Shown here in pieces: positions 1-7,297 of a DNA stretch of 64,000 bases (position 1 is its first letter; every line of letters begins with the position of its first letter). The stretch spans positions 288,001 to 352,000 of the forward strand of contig NZ_CP072842.1 in NCBI RefSeq assembly GCF_017948305.1. The letters run 5' to 3'. Source of the stretch: Faecalibacter bovis (GTDB taxonomy: Bacteria > Bacteroidota > Bacteroidia > Flavobacteriales > Weeksellaceae). The notes under the pieces are model-generated. The model was not told where the DNA came from. It was given only the letters and a program-made list of their open reading frames with translations, and made no database searches. The translations under genes and the position numbers were made by a program.

Positions 1-58
1 TAAAGATGGAAGAATAAAATACTGCCTGCCACCGCACAAACAGAGGGCAATATTTTTT

Positions 59-85
59 AAGGTTCGAATCCTTACTGAGAACAAA
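59..85 (+). other. tRNA T-arm-like leader element, copy 1
   Basis: Positions 58-62 (TAAGG) pair with 70-74 (CCTTA), closing a seven-base loop TTCGAAT at 63-69, which is the canonical tRNA T-arm. A 3' acceptor-like strand CTGAGAA and C at 82 follow. The element starts 49 nt before the transposase ATG at 108. No D arm, anticodon arm or 5' acceptor strand is visible in bases 1-57, so this is not a complete tRNA gene. Copy 2 lies at 4827-4853 with the same 49-nt distance to its start codon. Confidence 0.6.
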
Positions 86-107
86 GTTTAAACACAACTT
101 AAAAGAA

Positions 108-2285
108 ATGAATTTACTGAATAACGACATAATCATACGCAAGTATAAAGACGAAGAAAGCCTTTGGATTTCTCAACGTCTTATTATGCAAGTATGTCAA
201 ATTTCAGAGGAATACACTTGGCGTGTACGCAATATGTATAAAAAATCCATTTCTAAAGGTTATAAATACGGAGATTATTTGCCTGAAACGGGTAAATCTT
301 GGAGATGGGCTAAGGTAAAAGGTCAATTTTATTATGACTATGATAATATCCCAGACCGTAAACCTACACATTACAGATCAAAATTAGGTACAAAGCATGA
401 GCTTTTACAACAGTACGAAGCTCTGCTGAGTGCCAATGAAGGAAAAAAAGAAGATTTAATAAAGAATACGATAATAGGTCAAGTTTCAGTATTAGTTAAT
501 AATAATGACATCGCTTATTATATGTATGATGCTCATGTAACATTTACAAGAAAGCAAGCAGAACAAATGGCATTAGCCAAAGCTTGGTGTATTTGGATGT
601 TAAAGCAATTAGAGAATGATAATTATAAGGCATTAGGAATTTTAAAGAAACAAGATTTCTTTTCGATTTGCATTAGCATCATTTCTCCAATGCAGTTAGA
701 AGGTTTTAAACCAAAATCAGCTGAATATTTAAGAAACACAATTTTATATAAGTTTCCTACTGATAATATTCTTGAGCAATTAAACTTCTTTATTTCGGAT
801 AAATATGGCAATCAAAATGCCTTGGTAGTTGGTAAATATCCAATTTTTAGTGAAGAAACTGGAGAGATATTTCAGTTTGATATTCATCAAGCGATCATGT
901 TCAACTTATATATGAATCCTGGATCTGCAACTAAAGAATATTTACACTCCTTATGGGAGGATAAATACTGCAAGGACATTGTAGAATTTGGAATGCAACC
1001 TATTTCTTATAGAACATTTTGCCACCATTTATCACGATTTAACAACGAAATCAAAACAGCACGTGAAAGACATGGTGTAGAGCATTATAAAAAGAATGTA
1101 CAAACCTATGTAACGGCTGAACGATTAAAATATGCGCACTCTTTGTTTTGTGCTGATGGTTCAGGAACGATCAACTATTCTTATGTAGATAAAAAAGGAA
1201 AGCATAAGACAATGAAGCTTTATGTCATCTTAATTACAGATGTCGCTAGTAAAAAAATTGTGGGTTGGGCTCCAGCACCAAAAGGATCACACAAAGAGAC
1301 ACCTCAAATGATGATGGATGCCGTAAAAATGGCAATTGAGAATACAGGTTATCAAACCATGTTTGAATTTATTGCAGATAACCACGGAGCATTTAAGTCA
1401 GCTGAGAGTAGATCATTCCTTAATATGATTTTTAATAAAGTAAGATTTATTGAAAGTGGTAACTCGCAGGCAAACCCAGCTGAAACACAGTTTAGGTTGT
1501 TTAAACGTAGTTTAAAAGATATAAGTTCTTTCATTTCTACCAGTTGGGATGCAGGTATCGAGGGCCAAGCAAACCCTGATTATTTAAAGCTTGACGATTT
1601 GCCTTGTTATGAAGATGCTTGCATCTTAATGAATGAATTAATTAAGAGATGGAATGATACAAAACAACGAGATCAAGTAACACCAAACGAAAGATACGAA
1701 CACAATATTCATCCGAATTGCCAACCAATTAATCCAATTGTATTACGCTACTTATTTGCGAATCATACAGAGGTTAATTTAAGCTATATGAGAGGATTTG
1801 TAAACGTATTTAAAACGAAAGGTTATAACGAATCGACAATGTATCAGTTTGAAATTCCTGATTATGGAGCAAACGGTACGGAGCAAATTGCCAAAGCCAT
1901 TGGATATACAGCTAATGCAAAAGTAAAAGTGGTTTGGGATGAAAATGCAGCCGATTTATACACTTTAGAAGGTAAATATATCTTGACTTGCTTACCAGCA
2001 ATGAAAGCAGTACAGTCTCATGCAGAGTTAAACGATGAGTTTGCAAATGGTTTAGACCATCAAATGGGACGTAAAAATGCTCAAACGAAAGCAATTGATG
2101 AGTTCCAAATGGCTTTAGAAGAAGCTTTTCAAGAACTAGGATATAGCCAAAATATGGCATTTGGAGGGAATAAAGAGAGCTACAACGGCTCGCAAGTAGT
2201 AAAAGAATCGAAAAAACTTAATAATAAACAAACTAAAACCAAACGTCGTGTTGATCGCGACTTCAATGAAGACGAATGGTCTTAG
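108..2285 (+). CDS. Mu-type DDE transposase (MuA-like), 725 aa
   Basis: Catalyses strand transfer for integration and replicative transposition of the prophage. The integrase-fold core is clear: the acidic triad is probably D350 (in the CADGSG context), D424 (IADNHG) and E459 (NPAET), with the spacing typical of MuA and retroviral integrases. The N-terminal part (about residues 1-330) should hold the DNA-end-binding domains, and the C-terminal 150 residues are MuA-like and end in a Lys/Arg-rich tail that could contact the MuB partner. At 725 residues it is somewhat longer than Mu A (663). The start is the first ATG after the T-arm-like hairpin. MuB follows after 16 bases, so the two are probably co-transcribed. 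No repressor or Ner-like gene is seen upstream, but only 107 bases are visible there. Confidence 0.95.
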   Translation: MNLLNNDIIIRKYKDEESLWISQRLIMQVCQISEEYTWRVRNMYKKSISKGYKYGDYLPETGKSWRWAKVKGQFYYDYDNIPDRKPTHYRSKLGTKHELLQQYEALLSANEGKKEDLIKNTIIGQVSVLVNNNDIAYYMYDAHVTFTRKQAEQMALAKAWCIWMLKQLENDNYKALGILKKQDFFSICISIISPMQLEGFKPKSAEYLRNTILYKFPTDNILEQLNFFISDKYGNQNALVVGKYPIFSEETGEIFQFDIHQAIMFNLYMNPGSATKEYLHSLWEDKYCKDIVEFGMQPISYRTFCHHLSRFNNEIKTARERHGVEHYKKNVQTYVTAERLKYAHSLFCADGSGTINYSYVDKKGKHKTMKLYVILITDVASKKIVGWAPAPKGSHKETPQMMMDAVKMAIENTGYQTMFEFIADNHGAFKSAESRSFLNMIFNKVRFIESGNSQANPAETQFRLFKRSLKDISSFISTSWDAGIEGQANPDYLKLDDLPCYEDACILMNELIKRWNDTKQRDQVTPNERYEHNIHPNCQPINPIVLRYLFANHTEVNLSYMRGFVNVFKTKGYNESTMYQFEIPDYGANGTEQIAKAIGYTANAKVKVVWDENAADLYTLEGKYILTCLPAMKAVQSHAELNDEFANGLDHQMGRKNAQTKAIDEFQMALEEAFQELGYSQNMAFGGNKESYNGSQVVKESKKLNNKQTKTKRRVDRDFNEDEWS

Positions 2286-2301
2286 TCTAATAAAAATTCG
2301 T

Positions 2302-3225
2302 ATGACAAAATTAACACAAATTCAGAGAACTAAAGAAATTCCTGAAGCAATGCAACGCTTTTTAGATGAAAGAGGTGTAAAACAGCCTGAAATTGTAAGG
2401 TTATCAGGTGTAAACAAAGCCACAGTTAATTTAATAGGTAGAGGAATTGAGTATAACGGCTCAACCTTAATTGCAGACAAGTATTATGAGAAAATTGCCC
2501 ATGCAATTGGTTACAAGTTAGAAAAAGCCTACTGGCAACATTTTAACACCTTCAATTTCAAACAAGCCATTTTAACGTTTGAAAATGCTCGTAAAAACAA
2601 AGAAAGACGAGGAATTGATGGAGATACAGGGTTAGGAAAGTCTTATGCGGCTCAAGCTTACAAGATGAAATATCCAAAAATTGTAACCCTTGTAAAATGT
2701 GATGAAGTAGCCAATACAAAAGAGTTTGTAATCTCATTAGCTGAACAACTTAATGCACCAACAATCGGAACTAAAAACCGAATCTTAAAAGAGGTTGTTA
2801 AAAAATTGAAAGACAAAGAAGAAGCGTTCTTAATTATAGATGAGTTTGAAAACTCTAAAAAGGGAATTATCCCAGTGATCAAGTATTTGGCTGATGAATT
2901 AGAAGGTGTTGTTCCTGTAGTAGTATTAGGAATTGATGTTGAAAAGATGCTTTCTAAAAATGCAGCAAAACGTAAACAAGGATTTATCCAGGTTAATAGA
3001 AGATGGTCGTTCGGATGGACGTTTTTTAACCCTGATATTTCTGAGGATATACAGAAAATCTGTGATACTGTAGGGATTGAAAGTAAAAATGTAGTGAATT
3101 GGCTTAATGCACGTGTTAGGGACTTTGATTCTTTAAAAAACATCATTACAGCTGCTTTAATTGAATCTGAAAAAAGCAACGAACCAATTACAACTGAATT
3201 ATTAACGGAGTTATTTGAAATCTAA
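2302..3225 (+). CDS. MuB-like AAA+ target-DNA activator ATPase, 307 aa
   Basis: Probable transposition activator that binds target DNA, stimulates the transposase and gives target immunity. An N-terminal helix-turn-helix-like segment (about residues 25-50, VKQPEIVRLSGVNKATV) is followed by an AAA+ core with Walker A GDTGLGKS at 107-114 and Walker B FLIIDE at about 176-181. The C-terminal region (about 240-307) fits the helical MuB C-domain. I chose ATG 2302 over an upstream in-frame ATG at 2248, which would overlap the transposase by 38 bases and add a Met-rich stretch with no family likeness. The stop overlaps the next start by one base (TAATG). Confidence 0.92.
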   Translation: MTKLTQIQRTKEIPEAMQRFLDERGVKQPEIVRLSGVNKATVNLIGRGIEYNGSTLIADKYYEKIAHAIGYKLEKAYWQHFNTFNFKQAILTFENARKNKERRGIDGDTGLGKSYAAQAYKMKYPKIVTLVKCDEVANTKEFVISLAEQLNAPTIGTKNRILKEVVKKLKDKEEAFLIIDEFENSKKGIIPVIKYLADELEGVVPVVVLGIDVEKMLSKNAAKRKQGFIQVNRRWSFGWTFFNPDISEDIQKICDTVGIESKNVVNWLNARVRDFDSLKNIITAALIESEKSNEPITTELLTELFEI

Positions 3226-3353
3226 TGGGAACACTTTATTTATCTAAAATGATGCTGGTTTATCGTAACGAAAACGGCAAAATTACGAAAGTCTATACAG
3301 GTGAAATCGTAAAAGAGAAGATCATTAATACATCAGTTCAATTAAAAGCATAA
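3225..3353 (+). CDS. small early phage protein, 42 aa
   Basis: A short frame running MGTLYLSKMMLVYRNENGKI at its start, beginning on the last base of the MuB stop codon and ending four bases before the next gene. It has no membrane segment and no motif I recognise. The evidence for reality is positional: it fills the gap in a tightly packed operon with translational coupling on its 5' side. Function unknown. Confidence 0.5.
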   Translation: MGTLYLSKMMLVYRNENGKITKVYTGEIVKEKIINTSVQLKA

Positions 3354-3357
3354 GGAT

Positions 3358-3600
3358 ATGAATTTTTATAGTGTAAAAGTCAAAATAACTAATCCAACAT
3401 TCAAGAATACATTCATCAATGGATTAGTAATAGCTAAAACACCTACAACAGCCAAAGAATTAGCTTTAAAAGAGGTTGTTAAAGGGATTGATTTTGATTC
3501 CTTAAGAATAAAAAGAGAATCTACAAAATTTGAAGTTACTGATTGTAAAAAAATAAAATCAGATTTCGTAATTGATGGTAGAAATTCTGCAAAGCAATGA
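3358..3600 (+). CDS. hypothetical early phage protein, 80 aa
   Basis: An 80-residue basic soluble protein with alternating beta-type sequence (FYSVKVKITNPTF, then a TAKELALKEVV helix, then a second beta-like stretch). The layout resembles small single-domain alpha/beta folds, but I recognise no family. It sits in the early operon between the MuB-like gene and a DUF3164 gene. Its stop overlaps the start of a tiny membrane protein frame (ATGA overlap). Function unknown. Confidence 0.7.
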   Translation: MNFYSVKVKITNPTFKNTFINGLVIAKTPTTAKELALKEVVKGIDFDSLRIKRESTKFEVTDCKKIKSDFVIDGRNSAKQ

Positions 3601-3725
3601 AAATCATAACAGAATTAGCTCAGATTTTAGCCTTATGGGCATTAATAAATGGAGGTTTTTACCTGATTATACAATTGATTAAAAAACTAAATAAACAAAA
3701 TACCAATGGAAGCAGTATTAAATAA
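3597..3725 (+). CDS. single-span membrane microprotein, 42 aa
   Basis: Starts in the ATGA overlap with the previous gene and overlaps the next start by 20 bases. Residues about 6-27 (ELAQILALWALINGGFYLII) form one hydrophobic span followed by a basic tail (KKLNKQ), which predicts a cytoplasmic C-terminus. Unknown function. A second such microprotein lies at 4356-4448. Support is the coupling and the plausible membrane segment only. Confidence 0.5.
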   Translation: MKIITELAQILALWALINGGFYLIIQLIKKLNKQNTNGSSIK

Positions 3726-4356
3726 GCCAGCATGTGAAATGTCAGTAGAAGAATTATTGGCATTAGCAAATCAAAAGCAAGCAGACGAGCTGAAGAAAGC
3801 CCAACAACGTAAAGATGCTTATTTCACCGATAAAAACAACTTCTTAAATGAGGTTGTTGAGAAATACAAAGATGTACAGATCATTCTGAAGGATTTAAAG
3901 AAAGAAGCAATTACACACGCTGAGAACTTTAACCGATTGATGTACGAAATTGAAGGGAAAGCAGTCAAACAAGCCAAATCTTTCAAATTAGAAAACGAAA
4001 ATGTACGTCTAATCATCGAAGAAAGAGAGCTTTTCACCTTTACAGATGAAGCCATTGTTCACATCAACTCGATCAGAGATATTTTCCGTAAAAAGTTCGA
4101 AGGACGTAACAAGGGATTTTATAACCTATTGGATGGCATCTTAATGAGAAACTCTAAAGGAGAATATGATCCAAAGCTTTTAGCAAAAGCAAAAAAGCAA
4201 GTAAGAGAATTGGGAGACGAGGAATTAAGCTCAGAATTTAATAAGCTGTACGATTGTCAGACAGTAGTAGGATCTGCAAAGTATATTCGAGTTTATACCA
4301 AGAATCCAGATACTAAAAAATGGGATGATATTTCTTTAAACTTCTCAAGCTTATAA
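3706..4356 (+). CDS. DUF3164 family phage protein, 216 aa
   Basis: Matches the DUF3164 family found in the early regions of Mu-like phages. After a helical, charged N-terminus (about residues 15-90) come the family hallmarks: a VRLIIEERELFTFTDEA stretch, a DPKLLAKAKKQ stretch, then near the C-terminus a VVGSAKYIRVY segment and the end ...WDDISLNFSSL. The biochemical role of the family is not established to my knowledge. It lies downstream of transposase and MuB, as in other members. Its stop overlaps the next frame by one base. Confidence 0.85.
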   Translation: MEAVLNKPACEMSVEELLALANQKQADELKKAQQRKDAYFTDKNNFLNEVVEKYKDVQIILKDLKKEAITHAENFNRLMYEIEGKAVKQAKSFKLENENVRLIIEERELFTFTDEAIVHINSIRDIFRKKFEGRNKGFYNLLDGILMRNSKGEYDPKLLAKAKKQVRELGDEELSSEFNKLYDCQTVVGSAKYIRVYTKNPDTKKWDDISLNFSSL

Positions 4357-4448
4357 TGAAAGAAGTTTTAGTATTAGTAGCCATGATTTGGTTAGCAGGA
4401 TTAGGAACGCTAGTGTATTTATCATATAAAGGATCACAAAAATTATGA
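4356..4448 (+). CDS. single-span membrane microprotein, 30 aa
   Basis: Thirty residues, starting on the last base of the DUF3164 stop codon and ending in an ATGA overlap with the next gene. Residues about 3-24 (EVLVLVAMIWLAGLGTLVYL) are one hydrophobic helix with a short basic tail. Coupled translation on both sides and the membrane-like composition support it; the function is unknown. Confidence 0.5.
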   Translation: MKEVLVLVAMIWLAGLGTLVYLSYKGSQKL

Positions 4449-4633
4449 GTATCACAGTAACAAGATTAACAGATAAGCAGTACATCATCAATGGTAAAAC
4501 TGTATTGAAGGAAAAAGGCAAATGGAACCCTCAAACAGAGCCTTTAACGGATGAGGAAATGAAGAAGTTTAAACAACATTTAAACACTATTCAATGGAAT
4601 TCGAAATTTGGTTTTACACCTGTAAACAAGTAG
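4445..4633 (+). CDS. hypothetical early phage protein, 62 aa
   Basis: A small soluble protein with a beta-rich first half (MSITVTRLTDKQYIINGKTV) and a helical acidic/basic second half (TDEEMKKFKQHLNTI). No recognised family. It is translationally coupled to the preceding microprotein by an ATGA overlap and separated from the next frame by three bases, consistent with membership of the early operon. Confidence 0.65.
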   Translation: MSITVTRLTDKQYIINGKTVLKEKGKWNPQTEPLTDEEMKKFKQHLNTIQWNSKFGFTPVNK

Positions 4634-4636
4634 AAT

Positions 4637-4789
4637 ATGTTAGTAAATAGAAGCAATTTTTTATCATTTGAAGCAAATAACGAACGATTAGAATCTGCAA
4701 AACATTTGCTTGAAAAGCCCACCAACAAGAAAAGCAAAGCTTACAAAGTGGCAGAAAATATAAAAGAGAAGGCAAAACGATACGATTAG
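4637..4789 (+). CDS. small basic phage protein, 50 aa
   Basis: A 50-residue frame, MLVNRSNFLSFEANNERLES onward, ending in a very lysine-rich helix (KKSKAYKVAENIKEKAKRYD). It starts three bases after the previous stop and ends just before the second tRNA-like hairpin. It could bind nucleic acid given its charge, but that is only an inference from composition. Confidence 0.5.
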   Translation: MLVNRSNFLSFEANNERLESAKHLLEKPTNKKSKAYKVAENIKEKAKRYD

Positions 4790-4807
4790 TAAAAGCCTAA
4801 AAATACC

Positions 4808-4850
4808 TTCCTGATTGGCAAACTCCAAGGTTCGAGTCCTTGGCAGGAAC
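4808..4850 (+). other. tRNA-like minihelix (acceptor stem plus T arm), copy 2
   Basis: T arm: 4826-4830 (CAAGG) pairs with 4838-4842 (CCTTG) around loop TTCGAGT at 4831-4837. Acceptor-like stem: 4808-4813 (TTCCTG) pairs with 4844-4849 (CAGGAA), with C4850 in the discriminator position. Only about 11 bases (4815-4825) join the two stems, so the D and anticodon arms are absent. Bases 4827-4853 match copy 1 (59-85) at 21 of 27 positions, and both cores start 49 nt before an ATG (4876 and 108). Confidence 0.6.
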
Positions 4851-4875
4851 AAATCAACCAATAAACTTTAAAATT

Positions 4876-5166
4876 ATGTCGAACCAATATCTAAATCTGA
4901 TGGCAATTAGAGACAAACGAAGTATTGTTTTAGCAATTGCAACTCGTACTGGTATTAAAGATCCTGAATCTTGGGACAGATTTAACCAGTGGATGCTTAC
5001 TAAAAGTATATTGAAAAAGGAATTATACAAGTATTCTGAAGATGAATTGAGTCAATTAATCAAACAATTCAGAGGATTAGAACGTAATTTCTTAAAGTCT
5101 GCTACCAAAGTAGGAACCAAAGCGTGGACAAAGAAAAACCGCTTTCCAAACTTAAGCAGAAACTAA
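4876..5166 (+). CDS. gp16/GemA-like early phage protein (putative), 96 aa
   Basis: A 96-residue, very basic helical protein. The central pattern WDRFNQWMLTKSILKKELY followed by ELSQLIKQFRGLERN resembles the phage gp16/DUF1018 (GemA-like) family that occurs in the early-to-middle region of Mu-like phages; the N-terminal part of that family looks shortened here. I chose ATG 4876 rather than an upstream TTG at 4840, because the TTG lies inside the T-arm-like hairpin. The gene is preceded by hairpin copy 2. The family assignment is tentative. Confidence 0.6.
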   Translation: MSNQYLNLMAIRDKRSIVLAIATRTGIKDPESWDRFNQWMLTKSILKKELYKYSEDELSQLIKQFRGLERNFLKSATKVGTKAWTKKNRFPNLSRN

Positions 5167-5234
5167 AAAAGGACCTGAGAATATATCCCAAGCCCCCTAG
5201 ACCAAGGCAAAGATATAAAAACTCAGTCCACAAT

Positions 5235-5468
5235 ATGGCATATCATAGAAAAAATTTCTTAAAAAGGGTTCTCAAGGTTCAGCAAATAACCCTTGAACAC
5301 CGTGCTCAAGGGTTATATTTTAAAGAAATCTATCATAAGTACATAGAAGATGAATTCAACATCTGTAAAAGGACTTATGATGCTTATCTAGGAATAAATG
5401 CCAAAAAGCAGTTAAAAGATTTAGAAGCTAAAAAACAAACAAATACAAATCAAATACAACTGTTTTAA
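5235..5468 (+). CDS. conserved phage hypothetical protein, 77 aa
   Basis: The core RVLKVQQITLEHRAQGLYF...IYHKYIEDEF.ICKRTYDAYLGINAKKQL resembles short proteins from Mu-like prophages of Bacteroidota, which have no assigned function. The frame stays open back to a GTG at 5124 (114 aa), which would overlap the previous gene by 43 bases; ATG 5235 gives a start at the conserved core and is preferred. A strong inverted repeat (5286-5316) lies inside it. It ends three bases before the next ATG. Confidence 0.65.
   Translation: MAYHRKNFLKRVLKVQQITLEHRAQGLYFKEIYHKYIEDEFNICKRTYDAYLGINAKKQLKDLEAKKQTNTNQIQLF
5286..5316 (+). promoter_or_regulatory. hairpin inside coding sequence, possible attenuator
   Basis: Positions 5286-5296 (ATAACCCTTGA) pair perfectly with 5306-5316 (TCAAGGGTTAT) around a nine-base loop, followed by ATTTT. 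An upstream copy of part of the arm, TCAAGGTT at 5272-5279, could pair with the same left arm, giving two mutually exclusive folds. The T-tract is weak, so termination is uncertain. Confidence 0.4.
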
Positions 5469-5798
5469 ATGAGAAAATTAAAAGTAAAAGTTGATTACGA
5501 TCTCATTGCATCTTTAATCAACATTACAGTAAACGGTCTAAATCAGACGTTCATTGAAAATAAGGAAGAAAAACTAATCAAATCGTTGCGAGGTGAATTA
5601 TTCATCAAACTTCAATCAAAATCAATAGCAATTAACCTAAAATCTATCCAGCTAAAATACCATGAAGCTTATATCCTATATAGAGATATAACAGATATAA
5701 TTGATGGTTTAGATACCAAGAATTATTATCATCTAAAAGTGATACAATTTTATGGTGAATTGGATAGATATTTAAACGAAAACTTAAGATTGACATGA
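5469..5798 (+). CDS. hypothetical phage protein, 109 aa
   Basis: A mainly helical, moderately basic protein (MRKLKVKVDYDLIASLINIT at the start; later HEAYILYRDITDIIDGLD). I recognise no domain, membrane span or signal peptide. It begins directly after the preceding stop and its own stop overlaps the next ATG by four bases (ATGA), so it belongs to the same operon and is probably translationally coupled. Function unknown. Confidence 0.7.
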   Translation: MRKLKVKVDYDLIASLINITVNGLNQTFIENKEEKLIKSLRGELFIKLQSKSIAINLKSIQLKYHEAYILYRDITDIIDGLDTKNYYHLKVIQFYGELDRYLNENLRLT

Positions 5799-6007
5799 GA
5801 CTAATTACCTATGATAACACAATTTTTGAGATTACTGAAGAAGAATTTAAACACTTAATTAAATTATCTCAGAAATACACTAAAGCTGTTTTTAACGATT
5901 CAGATTCTCTAGATCAATTATACATTGAAATCAGAGATTATTTAGAACAGATTTGTAAAACTAAAGAACCAAAAGGAATTATAGATTTTGCTTGGACTAA
6001 TGAATAG
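5795..6007 (+). CDS. hypothetical phage protein, 70 aa
   Basis: A small acidic protein, MRLITYDNTIFEITEEEFKH onward, with one beta hairpin followed by helices. The pattern of an N-terminal beta hairpin then 'TEEEF' is common in small phage accessory proteins, but I recognise no family. ATGA overlap with the gene before and an eight-base overlap with the gene after. Confidence 0.65.
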   Translation: MRLITYDNTIFEITEEEFKHLIKLSQKYTKAVFNDSDSLDQLYIEIRDYLEQICKTKEPKGIIDFAWTNE

Positions 6008-6527
6008 AATAGATTTTACAGAAACAATAAACGAAAAGCCTTCCTACTTTATTTATAAAATATGGGAAGGCTTTTTTCGTGAAGAAATACCAAGATGCGA
6101 GTACTATTTCCATCTGTTTTCGGATGCATATAGGGAGCAATTTGGTAAGGATTGGGATGAGATGGAGGACAATGTAAGAATAGATTGTGCAAAGTATCAT
6201 ACCATTAGAAGGAAGCTAGGAACATTACAAGAAGATAGCGAGGTTGTTTTAGTTGTGAACAAAGGAAAATTTAACGAGTTTATTTTTACACCGACACTTT
6301 TTGTCCACTCGATTCAGCAAATTTATATCATTGATGAAGACGAGCCTGAAGGATTCGGTTTTACCGTAAATATAGACGGTTACATAAAGACTGAAGCACA
6401 AATAGAACAACTGGCATTAAATGATGGTTTTGAAAGCTTAGAAGCGTTTAAAACCTATTTTAAATCGAAAATGATAAATGGTTCTTACGAAGGAAAAATA
6501 ATACACTGGACTAAACTTAAATACTAA
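6000..6527 (+). CDS. ASCH-like phage protein (putative), 175 aa
   Basis: The segment CAKYHTIRRKLG (about residues 60-71) and the C-terminal pattern LALNDGFESLEAFKTYF...GKIIHWTKLKY match the arrangement of phage proteins with an ASCH-type RNA/nucleotide-binding fold, where an HTIR motif and a terminal IHWT-x-x-x-Y motif recur. The usual role is unknown; ASCH folds are thought to bind RNA or modified bases. I prefer ATG 6000 to a TTG at 5988. A strong terminator-like inverted repeat lies in codons about 12-26 (6034-6077). The stop TAATG overlaps the next start. Confidence 0.55.
   Translation: MNRIDFTETINEKPSYFIYKIWEGFFREEIPRCEYYFHLFSDAYREQFGKDWDEMEDNVRIDCAKYHTIRRKLGTLQEDSEVVLVVNKGKFNEFIFTPTLFVHSIQQIYIIDEDEPEGFGFTVNIDGYIKTEAQIEQLALNDGFESLEAFKTYFKSKMINGSYEGKIIHWTKLKY
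6034..6077 (+). terminator. intrinsic terminator-like hairpin inside a gene
   Basis: An 11-bp perfect stem (6034-6044 AAAAGCCTTCC with 6065-6075 GGAAGGCTTTT) around a 20-base loop, with six T residues at 6072-6077. It lies near the 5' end of the ASCH-like gene, where it could cause partial termination when translation is slow. Real activity is not shown. Confidence 0.45.
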
Positions 6528-6958
6528 TGATAGGAAAGAAATTTATACTAACAAGTGATTTTTTTGAAGGTCAAATCATCTACACTTTTACTATTAATGG
6601 CAACCTAAAAAATATTGATTGGGATTATGAAGCCGTAAAGGATAAAAACACCCTAAACTTCTTCTATGATAACATCCCAAAGAATGTTGATTACATTACT
6701 AAATGGGTGAACACAAAAACGGATAAATTCTTTGTACAAGAAATCCCAACGGATTTAAGTTTTGACCGCTTTTGGAGTGATTACGATTACAAAGTCGGTA
6801 AAAAGAAAATGGCAGAGAATTGTTGGAAAAAAATGACAACTGAAGACAAGGTAAAAGCCTTGCTTTATATCTCAAAATTAAAAGACATCAAACGCAAAGA
6901 AGGTTCGGATATGCCTTATCCTACAACCTATCTTAATCAACGTTATTTTGATGTTTAA
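6527..6958 (+). CDS. replisome-organiser-like C-terminal domain protein, 143 aa
   Basis: The C-terminal half has the pattern FDRFWSDYDYKVGKKKMAENCWKKM followed by MPYPTTYLNQRYFD. A 'FW..Y..K.gK..A...W' helix pair with a late 'P-x-T-[YF]-L' motif is typical of the C-terminal region of phage replication initiator or replisome organiser proteins. The N-terminal half (FILTSDFFEGQIIYTFTINGNL) is beta-rich and is not a known initiator domain. It may help recruit host replication proteins after transposition; that is inference. Starts on the last base of the previous stop codon. Confidence 0.55.
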   Translation: MIGKKFILTSDFFEGQIIYTFTINGNLKNIDWDYEAVKDKNTLNFFYDNIPKNVDYITKWVNTKTDKFFVQEIPTDLSFDRFWSDYDYKVGKKKMAENCWKKMTTEDKVKALLYISKLKDIKRKEGSDMPYPTTYLNQRYFDV

Positions 6959-6970
6959 AATTGGTTTAAA

Positions 6971-7294
6971 ATGAATCTAAAACTAGCTAATATGCCTTGG
7001 AAAATAATAAAACATAGAGAAAGTTTACAAACTCAAGATTTAGGAGTTATGATTAAAGTCCGTGAACTTGAGTATAATGGTGCTGAAGATGCAGAATCTT
7101 TAAAAATAATTTTTAAGAAAAAGCTATCAGAAATTCCACAAACAAATACATATTCAGCAGATATGCTTTATCAAATGAAAGAAATAAATTCAAATTCAGT
7201 TGAAATATGGAAAATGAAACCAAATGGTGACGAAAAATTTTTAATGTTCACCATGATAAAAAATACTGAAAAATTTAATCCTTTTAATTTCTAA
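6971..7294 (+). CDS. hypothetical phage protein, 107 aa
   Basis: A basic soluble protein with alternating short beta and helical segments and no recognised motif. The in-frame Met at residue 8 (MPWKIIKHRESLQ) is an alternative start. It lies 12 bases after the previous gene, in a spacer containing TTTAAAATTGGTTTAAA, and three bases before the exonuclease gene. Function unknown. Confidence 0.65.
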   Translation: MNLKLANMPWKIIKHRESLQTQDLGVMIKVRELEYNGAEDAESLKIIFKKKLSEIPQTNTYSADMLYQMKEINSNSVEIWKMKPNGDEKFLMFTMIKNTEKFNPFNF

Positions 7295-7297
7295 TCT

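Noticed and set aside
1-83. A complete tRNA gene at the left edge
   Set aside because: Only the T arm and 3' acceptor-like strand are visible. The bases before it form no D arm, no anticodon stem and no matching 5' acceptor strand.
4808-4850. A functional tRNA or tmRNA gene
   Set aside because: The acceptor stem and T arm are present but only 11 bases join them, so there is no anticodon arm. The element is in a gene leader, not a stable-RNA locus.
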